From Bordetella parapertussis (GTDB lineage: Bacteria; Pseudomonadota; Gammaproteobacteria; Burkholderiales; Burkholderiaceae_A): a stretch of 64,000 nt of DNA. Where the stretch lies: contig CAMAXF010000004.1 of the NCBI GenBank assembly GCA_945862305.1, forward strand, positions 62,001 through 126,000, in the 5' to 3' direction. Below are positions 28,202-38,450 of the stretch, piece after piece. The notes below the pieces were generated by a model. The model made no database searches and was not told where the DNA came from. It saw only the letters and a program-made list of their open reading frames with translations. Each line of letters starts with the position of its first letter. The first letter of the stretch is position 1. Made by a program: the position numbers and the translations under genes.

Positions 28202-29343
28202 TCCGGTAAAAACCTGGCTTGGAGGTCATTGAGGAAGTTCAGCCCATGGGGCGTGGGTGCGAATCGACCCGGTTGGCGGGACATCAGCCCGTCTGTCTGC
28301 GCCTTTCCCACCTGTGCGAGCAACCCTTCGAGGGGCTGCCCCGTCCTGGAAGGATAGTGCATCACCGGCACGCCCTCGACGAGTCGCAGGGCATTGAGCA
28401 TGAACTCAAACGGCAGTGCCGCCGCAGGCACCGCCTCCGTGCGCCGATGCGTGCCATCCAACACCTTGGCCATGAAATCCTCGGGGCGCCGCACCACGGT
28501 CTGCCGAACAACGCCCTCTGCGGCCTGGGTGAGTTTGCTGTGCGCGCCGGCCCCAATGCCCAAGTAATCACCAAACTCCCAATAGTTCAGGTTGTGCTGA
28601 GCCTCGTGGCCCCGGCGTGCATGGGCAGAGACCTCGTAGCGCGCATAGCCCGCCTCCGCCAACAACGACTCGCCCTCGGTCTGCATCTCCCAGATGAGGT
28701 CTTCCGGCGGCAAGGACGGAGGCTTCACAGCAAACAGCGTGTTGGGCTCCAAGGTCAGCTGATACCGAGACAAATGACCAGGATCGAGGGCCAGTGCCAC
28801 TCGAAGATCGGCCTCGGCCATGGCAAGGTCTTGGCCCGGCAGGCCATACATCAGGTCCAGGTTGCAGCGCTCAAATATGGCAACGGCCGCCTCCGCAGCC
28901 TGCCGAGCACCGGCGCCGTCGTGGACGCGACCAATGGCCTTGAGGCTCTCGTCGTGGAAGGATTGCACCCCCAGCGACAGCCGAGTGACGCCGGCCTGGC
29001 GAAGGGCCTCGAACTGGCCTCTCTGGGCGGCACCAGGATTGGCTTCCATCGTGATCTCTGCCCCCGACAGCAGGCGAACCCGAGCACGGATGGTCTCGAG
29101 CAGGCTTGCAATGGCGTCTGGCGAGAACAAATTCGGAGTGCCGCCGCCGATGAACACACTGACCACGGATCGCCCCCAGATGGAGGGGAGTGCCTGCTCG
29201 AGGTCACTGGTGAGCGCCGCGAGGTAGGCCGCCTCCGGCAGGCCATCGGCCCGCTCGTGGGAATTAAAATCGCAGTAGGGACACTTCTTGAGGCACCAGG
29301 GCAGGTGCACATAGATGGACAGTGGGATGGGCCCAAAGGTCAT
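28189..29343 (-). CDS. hemW: HemW-type radical SAM heme chaperone
   Basis: 384 residues. The radical SAM cluster motif is CLKKCPYC (C17, C21, C24), with GGGTPNLFSP and LGVQSFHDESLK family segments and a C-terminal HemN_C-like winged helix (FEFMLNALRLVEG). The initial HLPWC, not the HNxxY type, and the length point to HemW, which binds heme, and not to coproporphyrinogen dehydrogenase HemN. It starts at the ATG at 29341-29343 overlapping rdgB. Confidence 0.92.
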   Translation of the reverse strand: MTFGPIPLSIYVHLPWCLKKCPYCDFNSHERADGLPEAAYLAALTSDLEQALPSIWGRSVVSVFIGGGTPNLFSPDAIASLLETIRARVRLLSGAEITMEANPGAAQRGQFEALRQAGVTRLSLGVQSFHDESLKAIGRVHDGAGARQAAEAAVAIFERCNLDLMYGLPGQDLAMAEADLRVALALDPGHLSRYQLTLEPNTLFAVKPPSLPPEDLIWEMQTEGESLLAEAGYARYEVSAHARRGHEAQHNLNYWEFGDYLGIGAGAHSKLTQAAEGVVRQTVVRRPEDFMAKVLDGTHRRTEAVPAAALPFEFMLNALRLVEGVPVMHYPSRTGQPLEGLLAQVGKAQTDGLMSRQPGRFAPTPHGLNFLNDLQARFLPDAPK

Positions 29344-30005
29344 GCGGTGCTGGGCCCCGTCGCATCATCGAACATGCGAACGAGCTGATCCAGAGCTCGC
29401 CCACGATGGCTCACCCGCACCTTCTCCTCGAGCGAGAGCGATGCGGCTGAACGACCCAGCCCGGGATCATAAAAAATCGGGTCATAGCCAAAGCCCTGCG
29501 TGCCGGAAGCCGACTGCAAGATCTGTCCGGGCCATTGCCCCAAGGCCACCAATGGCCAGGGGTCATCCACTGAACGCAGCGCGACCAGCACGCAGACGAA
29601 TCGCGCCTCTCGGGCAGCTCCCTCAAGGCCCTGCATTCGGTGAAGCAGCCAACGCCAGTTGGCCTCGTCGTTGGGCAGTTCAGAGAGCGCCTCTGCGGCG
29701 GCTCGTGCATTGGTTCGAACGACATCGGAGGCGAAAAAACGTGCGGAGTGAACCCCAGGTGCACCCCCAAGCGCAGGCACGACCAGGCCGGAGTCATCGG
29801 CCAGGCTCGGGCGGCCCGTGTGGGCGGCCGCGTGCCGAGCCTTGCGCAGTGCATTCTCCACGAAGGTGCCGTGGGGCTCATCGATGGCGCAGACCCCCAG
29901 ACTGGCCTGCGACACCAGCTCGATGCCGCGGCCCGACAAGGCCGGCTCAAACTCCTTGGCCTTGCCCAGGTTGCCTGAGGCCAACACCCACGTGCATGAA
30001 CTCAC
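29340..30005 (-). CDS. rdgB: RdgB/HAM1 dITP/XTP pyrophosphatase
   Basis: Removes non-canonical purine triphosphates (ITP, dITP, XTP) from the nucleotide pool. 221 residues with [37 protein letters not shown] and the catalytic [13 protein letters not shown] segment. The GTG at 30005-30003 overlaps the rph stop (GTGA). The rph-rdgB-hemW order is a widely conserved cluster. Confidence 0.95.
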   Translation of the reverse strand: MSSCTWVLASGNLGKAKEFEPALSGRGIELVSQASLGVCAIDEPHGTFVENALRKARHAAAHTGRPSLADDSGLVVPALGGAPGVHSARFFASDVVRTNARAAAEALSELPNDEANWRWLLHRMQGLEGAAREARFVCVLVALRSVDDPWPLVALGQWPGQILQSASGTQGFGYDPIFYDPGLGRSAASLSLEEKVRVSHRGRALDQLVRMFDDATGPSTA

Positions 30006-30766
30006 TGGCCGAGTCGCCCCTCGCGTTGCTCTGGGTGCTGCGCCATCTCGCGCTGAAGGCCATGGAGGCGAGAAATGCCAGCACCGGCAAGGCCCAACAA
30101 GGCATCGAGCTGATTGCGGTCAAAGGGTGCGCCCTCTGCCGTGCCCTGTACCTCCACAAAGCCGCCCGCACTGGTCATGGCCACGTTCATGTCGGTGTCA
30201 CAGTTGGAGTCCTCTGCGTAGTCGAGGTCCAGAACGGGCGTGCCCTGATAGACACCCACCGAGACAGCAGCCACCTGCGCATGCAGGGCCGCACGCAGTC
30301 GACTGGCCTCATCCTCAGAGCCTGCCTGACCGGCCAGCACCTCGATGGCATCGAAGGCGGCCAGCCAGGCGCCCGTGATGCTTGCCGTGCGAGTGCCGCC
30401 ATCAGCCTGCAGCACATCGCAGTCCAGGGTGATCGTTCGCTCGCCCAGGGCTTCCAAATTGCAGACAGATCGGAGGGCCCTTCCAATGAGCCGCTGGATC
30501 TCCAGGGTGCGCCCACCCTGCTTGCCCCTGGCCGCCTCTCGATCACTCCGAGTGTGCGTAGCCCGCGGCAGCATGCCGTATTCCGCGGTCACCCATCCGC
30601 GGCCCTGCCCCTTCATAAAGCCTGGCACCTTCTGTTCCACCGAGGCTGTGCAGAGCACATGGGTGTCTCCGAAGCAGACGAGGACAGAGCCCTCCGCATG
30701 CTTGGTGTAGCCGCGCTCCAGTCGCACAGGTCTTAGGGCATCGAAGGGTCTGGCACTCGGTCTCAT
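30002..30766 (-). CDS. rph: RNase PH
   Basis: Phosphorolytic 3'-5' exoribonuclease trimming tRNA 3' ends. 254 residues starting [19 protein letters not shown] with the PH-domain motifs [38 protein letters not shown] and [25 protein letters not shown] sits before the ATG at 30764-30766. The frame runs open beyond it only as antisense to yicC. Confidence 0.97.
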   Translation of the reverse strand: MRPSARPFDALRPVRLERGYTKHAEGSVLVCFGDTHVLCTASVEQKVPGFMKGQGRGWVTAEYGMLPRATHTRSDREAARGKQGGRTLEIQRLIGRALRSVCNLEALGERTITLDCDVLQADGGTRTASITGAWLAAFDAIEVLAGQAGSEDEASRLRAALHAQVAAVSVGVYQGTPVLDLDYAEDSNCDTDMNVAMTSAGGFVEVQGTAEGAPFDRNQLDALLGLAGAGISRLHGLQREMAQHPEQREGRLGQ

Positions 30767-30808
30767 GACGATTTCCTCTTGAAATAGAGCCCTTACAATA
30801 CCGAAGCT

Positions 30809-31711
30809 ATGACCATCTACAGCATGACGGGCTTTGGTGTGGCCTGCGCGCCCACCCCCTCTGGCCTGGCCAGCGTCGAGCTTCGCTCGGTGAACAACCG
30901 TTTCTTTGAATTCTCTGCACGCCTGCCCGACGAGTGTAAGGCCATGGAGCAGTCCCTTCGTGAGGCGGTGGCGAGCCGGCTGCCACGCGGCAAGCTTGAG
31001 CTTCGACTTCAGCTCAGCCGCACCGACTCGGGGATGGCTCCTGGCCAGGTGCAGCAAGACAGGCTCAAGGCCCTGCTGGAGACGAGCCACGCGGTGCGCC
31101 AGGTGGCTGGCGATGCCGTGTCGCCCTGGTCGATGCACGACCTGCTCCGCTGGCCCGGCATCCTCACCGAACAGACAGAACCCCCAGAGGCACTCGAGGC
31201 CCGGGTTCATGCCCTCACCCAGCAGGCCATCGACGCGCTTGAGGCCGCGCGCGCCAGCGAGGGCAGCAAGCTCGCCAACGTCATCACACGCCGACTGCAA
31301 GACATCGAACAATTGGTGGCCCAGGCCAAGCCCTTGCTGCCAGAGGCGCTTGCGCAGGTCAGCGAAAAGATTCGGGCCCGCCTCCTTGAGGCCTTTTCTG
31401 GGGTCTCACCAGCGGAGTTGGAGGCCATGGTGTCCGAGCGTGTTCGACAGGAGTCTCACGCCGCCGCCATCCGATCAGACATCGCCGAGGAACTCGATCG
31501 CCTACAGGCGCACCTTCAGGAAATGTCTCGCATTCTGCAAAACCCAGCGGCCCAGCCCGTGGGCAAAAGGCTCGACTTTCTCACCCAAGAACTTCACCGT
31601 GAGGCCAACACGCTGGGCTCGAAATCACCCAGCCTGGCCCTCACTCAGTTGGCCATGGAGATGAAGCTCGCGGTCGAGCAGATTCGCGAGCAGGTTCAGA
31701 ACATTCAATGA
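30809..31711 (+). CDS. yicC: YicC-family endoribonuclease
   Basis: 300 residues with the N-terminal YicC signature SMTGFG and [18 protein letters not shown], and the C-terminal DUF1732 part ending [22 protein letters not shown]. coli YicC has been reported to act as an endoribonuclease targeting small RNA. It is divergent from rph across 42 bases and is coupled to gmk by a four-base overlap, a common pairing. Confidence 0.94.
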   Translation: MTIYSMTGFGVACAPTPSGLASVELRSVNNRFFEFSARLPDECKAMEQSLREAVASRLPRGKLELRLQLSRTDSGMAPGQVQQDRLKALLETSHAVRQVAGDAVSPWSMHDLLRWPGILTEQTEPPEALEARVHALTQQAIDALEAARASEGSKLANVITRRLQDIEQLVAQAKPLLPEALAQVSEKIRARLLEAFSGVSPAELEAMVSERVRQESHAAAIRSDIAEELDRLQAHLQEMSRILQNPAAQPVGKRLDFLTQELHREANTLGSKSPSLALTQLAMEMKLAVEQIREQVQNIQ

Positions 31712-32298
31712 ACACGGCCCTGCCCAGCGCGACTCGCGGCCACCTTTTGATTGTCTCGGCGCCCTCCGGGGCGGGAAAGACCAGCCTCGTGAAGGCCCTG
31801 CTCGACGAGCCAGACCTCAACCTGCGCCTGTCTGTCTCCACCACCACCCGTGCACCCCGACCGGGTGAGTGCAACGGACGCGAGTATCACTTCACCAGCC
31901 CCGAAGACTTCTCGAAACGCCAGCAGGCAGGCGAATTTCTAGAATGGGCCCAGGTGCATGGCAACCACTACGGCACCTCGGCCCGAACAGTCGCCGATGC
32001 CATGGCGCAAGGCCATCGTGTGATTCTGGAGATTGACTGGCAGGGTGCCCAGCAGGTGAGAGGGCTCTTCTCGGCTCATCAGCGGACGAGCATTTTCATC
32101 CTTCCCCCATCCATTGATGAACTGCGCCGCCGGCTGGAGGCGCGAGGCCAGGACCTCCCCGAGGTCATTGCGGCGCGCCTTGCCGCGGCCGAGGAGGAGT
32201 GCTCCCATGCGGAAGAGTTCGATCATGTTATTATGAATCAACACTTTAGCGAGACTTTGGCCGCCCTGCGCAGAATCATTTCAGCGACGGCCTGCTAA
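31708..32298 (+). CDS. gmk: Guanylate kinase
   Basis: Phosphorylates GMP to GDP. 196 residues with P-loop [10 protein letters not shown] at 17-26, the GMP-binding segments [11 protein letters not shown] and GREYHFTS, and [10 protein letters not shown]. It starts inside the yicC stop and is followed by rpoZ after 26 bases, as in many proteobacteria. Confidence 0.97.
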   Translation: MNTALPSATRGHLLIVSAPSGAGKTSLVKALLDEPDLNLRLSVSTTTRAPRPGECNGREYHFTSPEDFSKRQQAGEFLEWAQVHGNHYGTSARTVADAMAQGHRVILEIDWQGAQQVRGLFSAHQRTSIFILPPSIDELRRRLEARGQDLPEVIAARLAAAEEECSHAEEFDHVIMNQHFSETLAALRRIISATAC

Positions 32299-32324
32299 GC
32301 CACACACCACCAGAAAGCGACTCC

Positions 32325-32528
32325 ATGGCCCGTATCACCGTTGAAGATTGTCTGGACAAAATCCCCAACCGCTTTGAGCTCGCCCTGGCTGCGGCCTATC
32401 GTGCTCGTCAGCTGGCGCAGGGCTCCACGCCCAAGGTCGACTCCCGCGACAAGCCCACCGTGACCGCACTGCGCGAGGTGGCCGCTGGCGCCGTGGGCCG
32501 CGAAATGCTCCGCAAGGTGCCCATCTAA
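32325..32528 (+). CDS. rpoZ: RNA polymerase omega subunit
   Basis: 67-residue subunit assisting beta-prime folding and forming part of a ppGpp site. It has the typical start [23 protein letters not shown] and the conserved ARQLAQG and [13 protein letters not shown] segments. Classic gmk-rpoZ-spoT order. Confidence 0.97.
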   Translation: MARITVEDCLDKIPNRFELALAAAYRARQLAQGSTPKVDSRDKPTVTALREVAAGAVGREMLRKVPI

Positions 32529-32542
32529 GCAAAGGCCATGTC

Positions 32543-34726
32543 GTGAGCTCCGCACCAGCCGTCGTCTCCGTCGGTCAGTTGCTGGAGTCAGCCTGTTACC
32601 TCGAGCCGGCCGATGCCGCCCGACTCACAGAGGCCTTTCGGTTCGCAGATGAGGCCCACCTCGGGCAGAGTCGCCAGTCTGGCGAGCCCTACATCACCCA
32701 CCCACTTGCCGTGGCAGAGGTCTGCTGCAGCTGGAGGCTCGATGCAGAGGCCCTCATGGCGGCCCTTCTGCACGACACCGTGGAAGACTGCGGCGTCAGC
32801 CTTCAGGAGGTTGCAGAGCGGTTTGGCCCCGTGGTCTCCTCTCTGGTGGCCGGTCTCACCAAGCTCGATCGCATACAGTTTCAGAATCGAGAAGAGGCCC
32901 AGGCCGAGAACTTTCGCAAGATGTTCATGGCCATGGCCGACGATGTCCGCGTCATCCTCATCAAGCTCGCCGACCGTCTTCACAACATGCGCACCATGGA
33001 TGCTGTCTCTGCTCCGAAGCGCGCACGTGTCTCCCGCGAAACCCTAGAACTCTTTGCACCCATCGCCCACCGCCTGGGCCTCAACGAGGTCTTTCGTGAG
33101 TTCGAAGACCTGTGCTTCGCGGGCCTTCATCCGAGTCGTCACCAGGTGCTCCAGCGTGCCCTGCTGGCGGCGCGCGGAAATCGCAAGGAGGTGGTCACCC
33201 GCCTAGAGAATGCAGTTCGAGAGCACCTTCCAAGATTTGGGGTCGAGGCCGATGTCACTGGCCGAGAAAAGAGCCTCTACTCCATCTACCTCAAGATGCG
33301 CGAGAAGCGCCTCAGCTTTGCCGAGGTGCTCGACATCTACGGCTTCCGAATCTTGGTGGACACCTCTTCAGACTGCTACCTGGCCCTCGGCGCACTCCAT
33401 GCCCTGTACCGACCATCACCTGGGCGTTTCAAGGACTACATCGCACTGCCAAAGTCGAACGGCTATCAGTCCCTGCACACAGTGGTCATCGGGCCATACG
33501 GGACGCCCATTGAATTTCAGATCCGCACCCATGAGATGCATCGCGTGGCGGAGGCCGGTGTGGCGGCCCACTGGCTCTACAAGGAGCACGCCTCGAATGT
33601 CACACCACTGCAGCAGAAGGCCCACGAGTGGATGCAATCGCTGCTGCAGAGCCGCTCGGGTGATGCTGGCAACCTGATCGACCACGTCAAGATTGACCTC
33701 TTCCCGGATGTCATCTACGTCTTCACGCCCAACGGAGACATCCGAGAGCTCCCTCGGGGCTCCACACCCGTGGACTACGCCTACATGGTTCACACAGACG
33801 TGGGCAATCGCTGCATCGGCGCCTGGGTGAACAATCTCAGCAAGCCGCTGGACACCGAGCTTCGAAATGGAGATGTCGTGCGCATCGACACGGGCGAGGA
33901 GGCCGCCCCGCATCCCGGCTGGCTCAGCTTTGTGAAGACTGCCAAGGCCCGGGCAGAGATTCGACACAACCTCAAGAACACCACCCGCGAGCGCTCCATT
34001 GCCTTTGGCCGCCGCATGCTCGAGGACGCCCTCTCGGCCCTGGGTGTAAAGGGCCTCAACGAGCCATCACTGCAATGGGCACAGCTCATCAACGAGGCGG
34101 CCGCAAAGGATGAGGAGGGCATACTCGAATCCATTGGGCTCGGCCACCTGTTGGCCAATGTTGCCGCCCGCCGACTGATGCCCGTGGAGCTCTCCCCCAC
34201 ACGTCGCCAGCTCACGCCCTTTGCCGAGCGCGCCCTTGCCTTGGCCATTGAGCACCTAACCCAGCCCGAGCTTGGCATCACCCTCAACGGATCGGAGGGC
34301 ACTGCGGTGCAATACGCGAGCTGCTGTTATCCCATCGCTGGCGATAATGCCTGGGGGCATATGCGCGGTGGGGCTGGCCTGCTGGTGCATCGGGCCAGCT
34401 GCCCGACTGCCAGGCGCCAACGGAACAAAGACCGAGCCCGCTGGGCCGATGTCATCTGGGGAGACCCTCTCTTTCGAGAGTTCGAAACCCGGCTCGATGT
34501 CGATGTCAACAACAGCCCCGGCGCCCTGGCCAAGGTGGCCTCGGCCATCTCCGCCCGACAGGCCAACATCATCGACCTCTCCATTGAGCCCAGGGCCGGT
34601 GGCCTCGCCACACTGCACGTGGCCATTGAGGTGAAGAATCGCATCCACCTCGCAGACGTGCTGAGGTCTGTGCGCCGGAGTGCAGCGGTGACCAAGGCCA
34701 CACGTCGCACCCGCGACAGCCACTGA
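32543..34726 (+). CDS. spoT: Bifunctional (p)ppGpp synthetase/hydrolase SpoT
   Basis: 727 residues: HD hydrolase domain (H53, and H77-D78 in LLHDTVED), synthetase domain (DIYGFRILVD, YIALPKSNGYQSLHTVV, IEFQIRTHEMH), a TGS domain (DVIYVFTPNGDIRELPRG), and a C-terminal ACT domain (RLDVDVNNSPGALAKVASAI). The intact HD motif argues for a bifunctional enzyme and not RelA. Translation starts at the GTG at 32543, because the nearby ATG at 32538 runs into a stop. Its stop directly abuts the pmbA stop. Confidence 0.96.
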   Translation: MSSAPAVVSVGQLLESACYLEPADAARLTEAFRFADEAHLGQSRQSGEPYITHPLAVAEVCCSWRLDAEALMAALLHDTVEDCGVSLQEVAERFGPVVSSLVAGLTKLDRIQFQNREEAQAENFRKMFMAMADDVRVILIKLADRLHNMRTMDAVSAPKRARVSRETLELFAPIAHRLGLNEVFREFEDLCFAGLHPSRHQVLQRALLAARGNRKEVVTRLENAVREHLPRFGVEADVTGREKSLYSIYLKMREKRLSFAEVLDIYGFRILVDTSSDCYLALGALHALYRPSPGRFKDYIALPKSNGYQSLHTVVIGPYGTPIEFQIRTHEMHRVAEAGVAAHWLYKEHASNVTPLQQKAHEWMQSLLQSRSGDAGNLIDHVKIDLFPDVIYVFTPNGDIRELPRGSTPVDYAYMVHTDVGNRCIGAWVNNLSKPLDTELRNGDVVRIDTGEEAAPHPGWLSFVKTAKARAEIRHNLKNTTRERSIAFGRRMLEDALSALGVKGLNEPSLQWAQLINEAAAKDEEGILESIGLGHLLANVAARRLMPVELSPTRRQLTPFAERALALAIEHLTQPELGITLNGSEGTAVQYASCCYPIAGDNAWGHMRGGAGLLVHRASCPTARRQRNKDRARWADVIWGDPLFREFETRLDVDVNNSPGALAKVASAISARQANIIDLSIEPRAGGLATLHVAIEVKNRIHLADVLRSVRRSAAVTKATRRTRDSH

Positions 34727-36088
34727 TCAGCCGCCGGCGATCATCATCCGATCAATCCAGATCGAGCCCGTCGTGCGAGTACCACGGGTGATGGTGTCGG
34801 AGCCAATTGCTCGGATGCCGGCATACATGGCCTTGAGGTTTCCAGCGATGGTGACCTCCTCCACGGGATGCTGAATCTCACCGTTCTCGATCCAGTACCC
34901 AAAGGCCCCGCGTGAATAGTCTCCGGTCAGCCCGTTCACACCCTGGCCCATGACCTCCGTGACCAGAAGCCCGCGGCCCATGCCTTGAATCATCTCGCCA
35001 AGGCCACGGCTTGGGCGGGTCTCACTGCTGTGGAGCACCAGGTTGTGGGCACCACCCGCATTGCCTGTGGTCTTCATGCCGAGTTTTCGGGCGGAGTAAG
35101 TGGACAGGAAATAGCCTGCAACCCTGCCCTGCTCGATGACGGTTCTTGGCTGTACGCGAACACCCTCATCATCAAAGGGCGTGCTGCCATCTCCGCCGGG
35201 CACGAAAGGGTCTTCCGTCATGCTGATGTGTGATGGAAAAAGGGGCTGGCCGAGGCTGTCAACCAGAAAACTCGCCTTGCGATAGAGCGAGCTTCCCGAC
35301 AGCGCGTTGACCAGAGAGCCCATCAGGCCCACGGCCAAGGGAGCCTCGAAGATCACCGGATGTTCCCCGGTGGGCACCTGCCGGGCCCCCAGGCGCGAGA
35401 GCGCGCGGCGGGCCGCATACAACCCCACGGCCTCGGGGTCTGCCAGTTGAGCGGCGTTCCGGCTGGTCGTGTACCAGTCATCCCGTTGCATCTGCTCCCC
35501 GCGTTGGGCAATCGGGGCGACCGAGAGCCAATGACGGCTGTAGGGGTAGCCCCCCGAAAACCCACGGCTGTTGGCTGCATGAAACTGACCGTGGGAGGCG
35601 GAGACCGACGCCCCCTCGCTGTTGGCAATGAGAGGGCTGGCGGCTCGGGCCGCGGACTCGGCCTTCAGGGCCAGCGTCGTGGCGGCCTGCGCATCAATCG
35701 ACCACGGATGGAAGAGGTCGAGGGACGCATGGTCGTGGGCGATCTCATCTGCATCCGGCAGGCCAGAGAACGGATCCTCTGCAGTGTGACGAGCAATCTC
35801 GAAGGCACGACGAACCGTGTCTCGCAAGGCCGTCTCAGAGAGGTCTGAGGTGGTGGCGTGGCCCCGCCGATGCCCCTGATAGACCGTGATGCCCGCCGAC
35901 TTGTCACGCGTCCGCTCGATGGTCTCGAGCTGCCCCATCCGAACGGTCACCGTGAGCCCAGACTGCTCAGAGACTTCTACGGCGGCATCGGAGGCACCCA
36001 GGTCGTGGGCCATGTCGATGAGCCGGTGGCTCATGTCACGGAGTTGGGAGGGGGTGTAAAAAAAGGGGTCGAAAGACGGTGTGCTCAT
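34727..36088 (-). CDS. pmbA: PmbA/TldE metalloprotease-like protein
   Basis: 453 residues of the TldE/PmbA family, the partner of TldD in a cytosolic protease that in E. coli matures microcin B17 and degrades CcdA antitoxin. Signature parts: VTVRMGQLETIERTRD, GHRRGHATTSDLS, and the C-terminal GLTGDYSRGAFGYWIENG. TldE lacks the HExxxH zinc motif of TldD, and none is seen here. tldD is not in the window. Start ATG at 36086-36088, divergent from mog by 16 bases. Confidence 0.95.
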   Translation of the reverse strand: MSTPSFDPFFYTPSQLRDMSHRLIDMAHDLGASDAAVEVSEQSGLTVTVRMGQLETIERTRDKSAGITVYQGHRRGHATTSDLSETALRDTVRRAFEIARHTAEDPFSGLPDADEIAHDHASLDLFHPWSIDAQAATTLALKAESAARAASPLIANSEGASVSASHGQFHAANSRGFSGGYPYSRHWLSVAPIAQRGEQMQRDDWYTTSRNAAQLADPEAVGLYAARRALSRLGARQVPTGEHPVIFEAPLAVGLMGSLVNALSGSSLYRKASFLVDSLGQPLFPSHISMTEDPFVPGGDGSTPFDDEGVRVQPRTVIEQGRVAGYFLSTYSARKLGMKTTGNAGGAHNLVLHSSETRPSRGLGEMIQGMGRGLLVTEVMGQGVNGLTGDYSRGAFGYWIENGEIQHPVEEVTIAGNLKAMYAGIRAIGSDTITRGTRTTGSIWIDRMMIAGG

Positions 36089-36104
36089 GCGTCAGAATAG
36101 TGCC

Positions 36105-36686
36105 ATGAACCACGACAATCTTCGCACCGCACGCATTGGCCTCGTCTCGATCAGCGACCGCGCAAGCCAGGGGGTCTACCCGGACGAGGGCCTTCCAAGC
36201 CTCAAGGACTGGCTCGGGCGCGCCCTGAAAAGCCCATGGCTTGCCATTGAGCGCCTGATCCCTGACGACCGCTTCCTCATTTCACAAACCCTTGTCGACC
36301 TCGTGGACAAAGAGGCCTGCGACCTCGTGCTCACCACAGGTGGCACTGGTCCCGCGCTGCGCGATGTCACACCCGAGGCCACCCTCGCCGTGGGCGACAA
36401 GGAACTGCCCGGCTTTGGCGAACAGATGCGCCAAATCTCTCTGCAATTCGTGCCCACCGCCATCTTGTCTCGACAGGTGGCCGTGGTGCGAGGCACAGCC
36501 ATGATCATCAATCTGCCGGGGCGCCCACGATCCATTCAGGAAACCCTGGAGGGCTTGCGCAACGATGACGGGAGCGTGCGGGTGCCGGGCATCTTTGCGG
36601 CTGTGCCCTATGGCCTGGAACTGATTGGCGGCCCCAGCCTTCACGTGGATGAGGCGGTCTGCAAGGCCTTTCGTCCCAAGAAGTAG
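36105..36686 (+). CDS. mog: Molybdopterin adenylyltransferase Mog
   Basis: 193 residues, adenylylating molybdopterin before MoeA inserts molybdate. Motifs IGLVSISDRASQGVYPDEG, LTTGGTGPALRDVTPEAT and GFGEQMRQISLQFVP are of the Mog type and not the shorter MoaB. It lies 33 kb from moeA-moaD-moaE in this window, so the pathway is split. ATG at 36105. Its 3' end overlaps the neighbouring aminotransferase by 46 bases. Confidence 0.93.
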   Translation: MNHDNLRTARIGLVSISDRASQGVYPDEGLPSLKDWLGRALKSPWLAIERLIPDDRFLISQTLVDLVDKEACDLVLTTGGTGPALRDVTPEATLAVGDKELPGFGEQMRQISLQFVPTAILSRQVAVVRGTAMIINLPGRPRSIQETLEGLRNDDGSVRVPGIFAAVPYGLELIGGPSLHVDEAVCKAFRPKK

Positions 36687-37831
36687 TGCTCAAGCCGCGA
36701 AACGCCCTCCCTGAGCGTGGGCAGTGGCTTTGGAAAAGACACCCGAAGCATCCGCTCGGGCGACTGCTCGGTGAAGTCTCGGCCAGGCGCCATGAGCACA
36801 CCAATGTCATCGCAGAGCGCCCCACAGAGTGTGTGGCTGTCGGACGCAATCGAGGACACATCGAAATAGCCGTAGAAGGCACCATCTGGGCGAACTGGCA
36901 GCCGAAAGCCAATGGCCTCAAGGGCTGGCAGCACATACTCGGCCTGGGCTCGGGTGCGCAGCCGATAGTCCTCCGCGGTGGACAAGGCGTCTGGTGTGAA
37001 GGCCGCCACTGCCGCCTGCTGCGCCAGGCCAGATGGTGAGATAAACAGGTTCTGAGACAGGCGCTCCATGGCCGCCATGATGTCCTGAGCGCCGACCATC
37101 CAGCCCAGGCGCCAGCCCGTCATGGAGAATGTCTTTGAGAAGCTGTTGATCGAGATCACGTGCGGACCAAGGTCGAGCATGGAGCGCGGCCCAGGCTCAA
37201 AGCAGAGTCGGAGGTAGATCTCATCCGCTAAGAGCCAGCCGCCCTTCTCGGCCACGAAGGCAGCAATGCGCTCCGCCTCCGCCCGGGGCATGAGGCAGCC
37301 AGTGGGATTGGCGGGGCTCGCCACCAGCAGTGCGCGGGTCTTGGGGCCCCAGTGGGCCTCCACATGGGCCAAGGTGGGCTGGAAATGCGTCTCGGGACCC
37401 ACCTTCAGCGAGACAGGCTGCCCGCCAGCGGCCTGCACGAAGGCCTTGTTGCAGGGGTAGCCAGGGTCTGTCACCAACACCTCGTCACCTGCATCCAAGA
37501 TGGCCAGCATGGCCAGCAACAGGGCCGCCGAGGCCCCTGCGGTGACAGCGACCTGCTCCGCCGACACGCGGATCTGGTCTCGCCGCCAATAATCGGCTGC
37601 GATGGCCTCTCGAAGCGAGGCCAGGCCCAGGGCATGGGTGTAATGAATTTTGTTGTCTCGGAGCGCCTTGGCCGCGGCCTCCACCACTGGGGCAGGCGTT
37701 GGAAAATCGGGCTCCCCAACCACCATGCTCACCAGACTTCCCCGCGCGGGGTCACGGCGCTCGGCCCGCGCCATGACCTCCATGACGTAGAACGGCAGGG
37801 TGGCCTGCGCCCGACGCGACAACGAGGCCAT
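36641..37831 (-). CDS. PLP-dependent class I/II aminotransferase
   Basis: 396 residues, PLP lysine K233 in NSFSKTFSMTGWRLGW, with ASPANPTGCLMP and SMVVGEPDFPTPAPV. Looks like an aspartate or aromatic-type aminotransferase of subgroup I, but the amino-acid substrate cannot be read from sequence. It starts four bases after the gmhA stop and ends inside mog on the opposite strand. Confidence 0.88.
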   Translation of the reverse strand: MASLSRRAQATLPFYVMEVMARAERRDPARGSLVSMVVGEPDFPTPAPVVEAAAKALRDNKIHYTHALGLASLREAIAADYWRRDQIRVSAEQVAVTAGASAALLLAMLAILDAGDEVLVTDPGYPCNKAFVQAAGGQPVSLKVGPETHFQPTLAHVEAHWGPKTRALLVASPANPTGCLMPRAEAERIAAFVAEKGGWLLADEIYLRLCFEPGPRSMLDLGPHVISINSFSKTFSMTGWRLGWMVGAQDIMAAMERLSQNLFISPSGLAQQAAVAAFTPDALSTAEDYRLRTRAQAEYVLPALEAIGFRLPVRPDGAFYGYFDVSSIASDSHTLCGALCDDIGVLMAPGRDFTEQSPERMLRVSFPKPLPTLREGVSRLEHYFLGRKALQTASST

Positions 37832-37834
37832 GGT

Positions 37835-38410
37835 TTAGGCCAGCATGGCCTCTTCAACCAGGCCGCACAGCAGGTGGCCCACAATGAGATGCCCCTCTTG
37901 AATCTGTGGCGTGTGGGCAGACGGCATGTTCAGAACGATGTCGGCCAGGGCGCCCATGTCTCTCGGGTCTTGACCCGTGAGTGCGATGTTGAGCAGACCC
38001 TTGTTCTTGGCGGCCTGCATGGCCATCAGGATGTTCTTTGAACGGCCCGACGTCGAGAGCCCAATGAGGATGTCCCCTCGCTGACCCAAGGCCTGCACCT
38101 GCCGAGAGAAGACGTGCTCATAGCCATAATCGTTTCCGATGGCTGTGAGCGCAGACGTGTCGGTGTGCAGGGCGATGGAGGCCAGGGCCTCACGCTCCTT
38201 CAGAAACCGACCCACAAACTCGGCTGAAAAATGCTGGGCCTCCGCAGCACTGCCACCATTGCCCGCAAAGAGCAGCTTGCCGCCACCACGCAGGCAGGTT
38301 ACACAGGCCTCCACAGCCGCCTGCAGCCGCTGCTGTAGGCCATCGTCGGCCAGAATGTCTTGCACGAGGCGCTGGCTCGCCTGCAACGAAGTTTGGATGG
38401 TCGCCTTCAT
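37835..38410 (-). CDS. gmhA: SIS-domain phosphoheptose isomerase (GmhA-like)
   Basis: 191 residues with a SIS fold: FAGNGGSAAEAQHFSAEFVGRF at about 48-69, LIGLSTSGRSKNI, and the C-terminal EEGHL-like QEGHLIVGHLLCGLVEE. GmhA makes D-glycero-D-manno-heptose 7-phosphate for LPS core. The DnaA-binding paralog DiaA is the main alternative because it shares length and fold, and I favour GmhA on the near-complete active-site motif. ATG at 38408-38410 with GGGAAAG upstream. Confidence 0.82.
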   Translation of the reverse strand: MKATIQTSLQASQRLVQDILADDGLQQRLQAAVEACVTCLRGGGKLLFAGNGGSAAEAQHFSAEFVGRFLKEREALASIALHTDTSALTAIGNDYGYEHVFSRQVQALGQRGDILIGLSTSGRSKNILMAMQAAKNKGLLNIALTGQDPRDMGALADIVLNMPSAHTPQIQEGHLIVGHLLCGLVEEAMLA

Positions 38411-38450
38411 GGTCTTTCCCAGGGTTGTGTGATGACGTGAAATCGTTGGA

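Noticed and set aside
37835..38410. DiaA (DnaA initiator-associating protein) instead of GmhA
   Set aside because: DiaA has the same length and SIS fold, and no LPS-core genes are adjacent. The GNGGSAAEAQH segment is slightly more GmhA-like, so I kept GmhA with reduced confidence.
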